Shown here one piece after another: positions 32,144 through 34,545 of a stretch of 34,545 bases of DNA. Every line of letters begins with the position of its first letter. Positions within the stretch are counted from its first letter, which is position 1. Location: assembly GCA_029577135.1 (NCBI GenBank), contig JARQPW010000024.1:1-34545 (forward strand), written 5' to 3'. This DNA comes from Acidimicrobiales bacterium (GTDB lineage: Bacteria > Actinomycetota > Acidimicrobiia > Acidimicrobiales > MedAcidi-G1). The notes under the pieces are model-generated. The model was not told the DNA's origin, searched no databases, and worked only from the letters and a program-made list of their open reading frames with translations. Both the position numbers and the translations under genes were made by a program.

Positions 32144-33047
32144 ACTCGTGGCCGCCGTCGACTGCGGGACCAACTCGACGAGGCTCCTCGTCGGTGACGG
32201 CACGACGACCGTCGTGCGACTCATGCGGATCACCCGACTGGGGGAGGGGGTCGATGCCACCGGCCGGCTCGCCCCGCCGGCCATCGAACGGGTGGTCGAC
32301 GTCCTGCGTGAGTTCCGCCAGGTGTTGGACCGGCACGGCGTCACGCGGGTGCGCGCCACGGCCACATCCGCTGCCCGGGATGCTGCGAACCGGGACGACT
32401 TCTTCGACGCTGCCGAGGCGGCCCTCGGGGTTCGCCCGGAGTTGCTTCCCGGTGCCGAAGAGGGGCGACTCTCGTTTGCCGGCGCCACCGCCGACCTCGA
32501 CCCGGCCGACGGGCCGTTCCTGGTCCTCGACATCGGGGGTGGCTCGACCGAGTTCGTCGTCGGCACGACCGAAGCCGAGGGGGTCCTGTCCTGCGACATC
32601 GGCTGCGTGCGGCTGACCGAACAGTGGATCGAGAACGATCCGCCGCTTCCCGAGGAACTGCTCGCCTGCCTCTCGATCGTCGAGGGGCACGTCGACGACG
32701 TGCGTCGTGAGATCCCGGCGGTGGCGGGGGCGCGGACCCTCGTCGGCCTGGCCGGCACCGTGTCGTGTGTGGCTGCAGTGGAGCAGGGCCTGGCCGAGTA
32801 CGACCGGGACCTGATCCACAAGTTCCGGCTCACCAGGGAGGCGGTGGAGGACGTGTTCCGGACCCTGGCCACCGAGACCAGGGAGGAACGCCTGGAGAAC
32901 CCCGGCATGGAGGAGGCCCGGACCGACGTGATCGTGGGCGGCCTCTGTGTGCTGGTCAAGGTCATGCGCCAGTTGGGTTTCGACGAGTGCCTCGTTTCGG
33001 AGGCCGACATCCTCGACGGCTTGGTCGCCTCGCAACTGGGGGGCTGA
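32124..33047 (+). CDS. ppx: Exopolyphosphatase / Ppx-GppA family phosphatase
   Basis: The 307-residue protein has the ASKHA-fold motifs of the family: AAVDCGTNSTRLLV (phosphate 1), ATATSAARDAANRDDF, LPGAEEGRLSF, VLDIGGGSTEFVV (phosphate 2) and a late GLAGTVSC. It would hydrolyse polyphosphate or ppGpp precursors. At about 300 residues it is the short actinobacterial form lacking the C-terminal HD-like domain of E. coli Ppx. The start is uncertain: GTG 32124 (close to AGGAG at 32115) or ATG 32133. It overlaps DUF501, as in related genomes. Confidence 0.93.
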   Translation: MGKMAPELVAAVDCGTNSTRLLVGDGTTTVVRLMRITRLGEGVDATGRLAPPAIERVVDVLREFRQVLDRHGVTRVRATATSAARDAANRDDFFDAAEAALGVRPELLPGAEEGRLSFAGATADLDPADGPFLVLDIGGGSTEFVVGTTEAEGVLSCDIGCVRLTEQWIENDPPLPEELLACLSIVEGHVDDVRREIPAVAGARTLVGLAGTVSCVAAVEQGLAEYDRDLIHKFRLTREAVEDVFRTLATETREERLENPGMEEARTDVIVGGLCVLVKVMRQLGFDECLVSEADILDGLVASQLGG

Positions 33048-33109
33048 CGCCGGGCCGCTCCGGGGTGGGGCAGGGAGTGTCAGGTGGTTTCGTCCCCGGA
33101 AAGATCCTC

Positions 33110-33136
33110 TACTGTGGGGAAAAATCCTGTTAGGGT
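33110..33136 (+). promoter_or_regulatory. Tandem -10-like elements upstream of the aminotransferase
   Basis: TAGGGT (33131-33136) lies 9 bases before the ATG at 33146. A second hexamer, TACTGT (33110-33115), lies 21 bases upstream. Both follow an ATCCT stretch (33104 and 33124), so the region looks like a duplicated promoter giving one leaderless and one short-leader transcript. Confidence 0.45.
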
Positions 33137-33145
33137 TCGGCCATC

Positions 33146-34240
33146 ATGGGACACAGTGACCGCCTCCTGATGGGTCCCGGTCCGTGCAACCCGTACCCCG
33201 AGGTCATCGAGGCCTTCGCACGACCCGTGCTCGGCCACCTCGACCCCGAGTTCATCTCGCTCCTCGATGAGACCAACGACCGCCTTCGGGCCGTCTTCAA
33301 GACCGCCAACCAACTGACCTTCCCCGTGTCGGCGACCGGTTCGGCCGGCATGGAGGCCACCTTCTGCAACGTGCTCGCTCCCGGCGACGTGGTCGTGGTC
33401 GGCGTGAACGGCATGTTCGGCGAGCGCATGTGCGACGTCGCCAGCCGCCTCGGCGCCGAGGTCGTGCGGGTCGACTCCGAGTGGGGACTGGCCATCGAGC
33501 CGCAGCGCATGCTCGACGCCCACCCGAACCCGAAGGTCATCGCCATCGTCCACGCCGAGACTTCGACCGGCGTGCGCAACGACCTCGTCGAGATCGGCGC
33601 CGGCAAGGGCGACGCCCTGTTCCTGGTCGACTGCGTCACCTCGCTCTGCGGTATCCCGCTCGAGATCGACGGGTGGGGCGTGGACCTCGCCTACAGCGGC
33701 ACCCAGAAGTGCATTGGCGTGCCGCCGGGCCTCTCGCCGGTCACCGTGTCGCAGCGGGCCATCGACGGCTTCGTCGAGCGCAGCCAGTCCTGGTACCTGG
33801 ACCTGGCCATGATCGCCGACTACGTGACCGGTGGCGGCGCCCGCGCCTACCACCACACGGCGCCCATCTCGATGATCTACGGGCTGCACGCCGGCCTCGG
33901 CGTGGTCCTGGACGAGGGCCTCGAGAACGCCCAGGCCCGCCACCAGGCGTGCGGCGACCGGCTCCAGGAGGGACTCCAGAAGATGGGCCTCGAGCTGTTC
34001 GCCCAGGAGGGCCACCGCCTCCCCGAGCTCACGTCGGTGCGAGTTCCCATGGACCGCCTCCCCGACGGCATGGACGAGGCCGGGGTGCGTCGGCTCCTGC
34101 TCGACCGCTACGGCATCGAGATCGGCGGAGGGATCGGCCCGGTCGCCGGTCAGGTGTGGCGCATCGGCTGCATGGGCCACACCGCCCGCCAGCGCAACGT
34201 CACCGTCCTGCTCGGCGCCCTTGGTGAGATCCTGGACTGA
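33146..34240 (+). CDS. Class V aminotransferase (alanine/serine-glyoxylate aminotransferase-like)
   Basis: The 364-residue fold-type I PLP enzyme has LLMGPGPCNPYPEV at the N-terminus, SATGSAGMEATFCNVLAPGD (cofactor phosphate region), VHAETSTGV, VDCVTSLCG with the PLP-contacting Asp, YSGTQKCIGVPPG with Schiff-base Lys188, and RIGCMGHTA at the C-terminus. These match the AGXT/serine-glyoxylate branch, which transfers an amino group to glyoxylate from alanine, serine or aspartate. Other class V activities (phosphonate or purine catabolism) remain possible. It is transcribed separately from ppx, with a 98-base gap holding a double promoter. Confidence 0.9.
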   Translation: MGHSDRLLMGPGPCNPYPEVIEAFARPVLGHLDPEFISLLDETNDRLRAVFKTANQLTFPVSATGSAGMEATFCNVLAPGDVVVVGVNGMFGERMCDVASRLGAEVVRVDSEWGLAIEPQRMLDAHPNPKVIAIVHAETSTGVRNDLVEIGAGKGDALFLVDCVTSLCGIPLEIDGWGVDLAYSGTQKCIGVPPGLSPVTVSQRAIDGFVERSQSWYLDLAMIADYVTGGGARAYHHTAPISMIYGLHAGLGVVLDEGLENAQARHQACGDRLQEGLQKMGLELFAQEGHRLPELTSVRVPMDRLPDGMDEAGVRRLLLDRYGIEIGGGIGPVAGQVWRIGCMGHTARQRNVTVLLGALGEILD

Positions 34241-34247
34241 TCCCTCC

Positions 34248-34265
34248 CCGGCCCTCCCGGGCTGG
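34248..34265 (+). terminator. Hairpin after the aminotransferase
   Basis: CCGGCCC (34248-34254) pairs with GGGCTGG (34259-34265) over 7 base pairs including one G-T wobble, loop TCCC. It begins 8 bases after the stop. There is no T-tract. Confidence 0.45.
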
Positions 34266-34298
34266 TCGGACACCCGCTCCGGCGGGGATCATGGCGCC

Positions 34299-34545
34299 AT
34301 GACCGACTCGCCGATCCTGCACGGACGCCGGGTGACCCTGCGCCCCCTCGAGGTCGACGACTTTGCGGCCTGGCACGAGGTCCGGCACCGCAACAGCGAC
34401 TGGTTGACCGGTTGGGAGCCCCGCCGACCACCGGGTCAGGTCGATCCCGCAGAGAACAGGCAGGCGTTCGCCACGCGCTGCGCCACCAGGCGGCGCGAGC
34501 TTCAACTCGGCACCGGCTACGGATTCGGCATCTTCGTCGGCGAGA
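34299..34545 (+). CDS. GNAT family N-acetyltransferase (RimJ/RimL-like), 3' end outside window
   Basis: An ATG at 34299 opens a frame running to the window edge (82 codons present). The translation begins MTDSPILHGRRVTLRPLEV, then DDFAAWHEVRHRNSDWLTGWEP, the typical N-terminus of RimJ/RimL-type acetyltransferases, and reaches YGFGIFVGE, the beta4 strand before the acetyl-CoA site. The catalytic core is beyond the edge. The start is embedded in the palindrome ATGGCGCCAT (34291-34300). The substrate cannot be stated. Confidence 0.75.
   Translation, partial: MTDSPILHGRRVTLRPLEVDDFAAWHEVRHRNSDWLTGWEPRRPPGQVDPAENRQAFATRCATRRRELQLGTGYGFGIFVGE

Noticed and set aside
33060-33099. CCGGGG/CCCCGG inverted repeat after ppx.
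   Set aside because: Six base pairs around a 28-base loop is expected by chance at this GC content.

Overview
The window is GC-rich (roughly 70% by eye), dense with genes and almost entirely coding. Many genes start with GTG, and many genes within transcription units overlap by GTGA, ATGA or TGATG. Gene content and order point to the Actinomycetota. From about 10.3 kb the window follows a core neighbourhood known from Mycobacterium and Streptomyces: prs, rplY (L25/Ctc), pth, mfd, a SurA-like lipoprotein, mazG, eno, ftsB, then DUF501 and ppx. The CoA-ester genes, the Cox-type genes and the GC content suggest a class such as Acidimicrobiia, but that is inference and not a marker-gene result. 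No rRNA, tRNA, CRISPR array, IS element or phage gene was seen.

Layout. (1) 1-5.1 kb holds accessory metabolism: a left-truncated acyl-CoA synthetase behind an amidohydrolase (minus), a crotonase-fold protein and a phytanoyl-CoA dioxygenase-like protein (plus), and a sphingosine-phosphate-lyase-like PLP enzyme (minus). (2) 5.2-10.1 kb holds envelope and secreted proteins: a CapA-like lipoprotein, a DUF4395 membrane protein, and a 1043-residue secreted protein built of seven delta-60 repeats, five fibronectin type III domains and a Thr/Pro-rich tail. (3) 10.3-19.6 kb is the core block. (4) 19.6-31.66 kb is about 12 kb that splits the core block between ftsB and DUF501. It carries a DrrAB-like ABC exporter with two permeases, then coxS, coxM, coxD and coxE, then ppc in the opposite direction, then a broken HpcH/CitE-type lyase gene, two XdhC/CoxI-family genes, a MocA-like nucleotidyltransferase and coxG. 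(5) 31.66-34.5 kb resumes the core (DUF501, ppx), followed by a class V aminotransferase and a right-truncated GNAT acetyltransferase.

How the parts work together. The cox genes encode the Fe-S and FAD subunits and most of the maturation set (AAA ATPase, VWA protein, XdhC proteins, cytidylyltransferase, membrane-anchored CoxG) of a molybdenum hydroxylase of the CO dehydrogenase/xanthine dehydrogenase family. The catalytic large subunit (coxL) is not in the window, so the substrate cannot be named. The most noteworthy observations are: the interruption of the core block by this coxL-less set; a recurrent TANNNT hexamer 6-9 bases before start codons, implying widespread leaderless transcription; a crotonase homologue lacking both classical catalytic glutamates; a low-GC patch inside the repeat protein gene; and a lyase gene broken by an apparent single-C insertion plus a large deletion.
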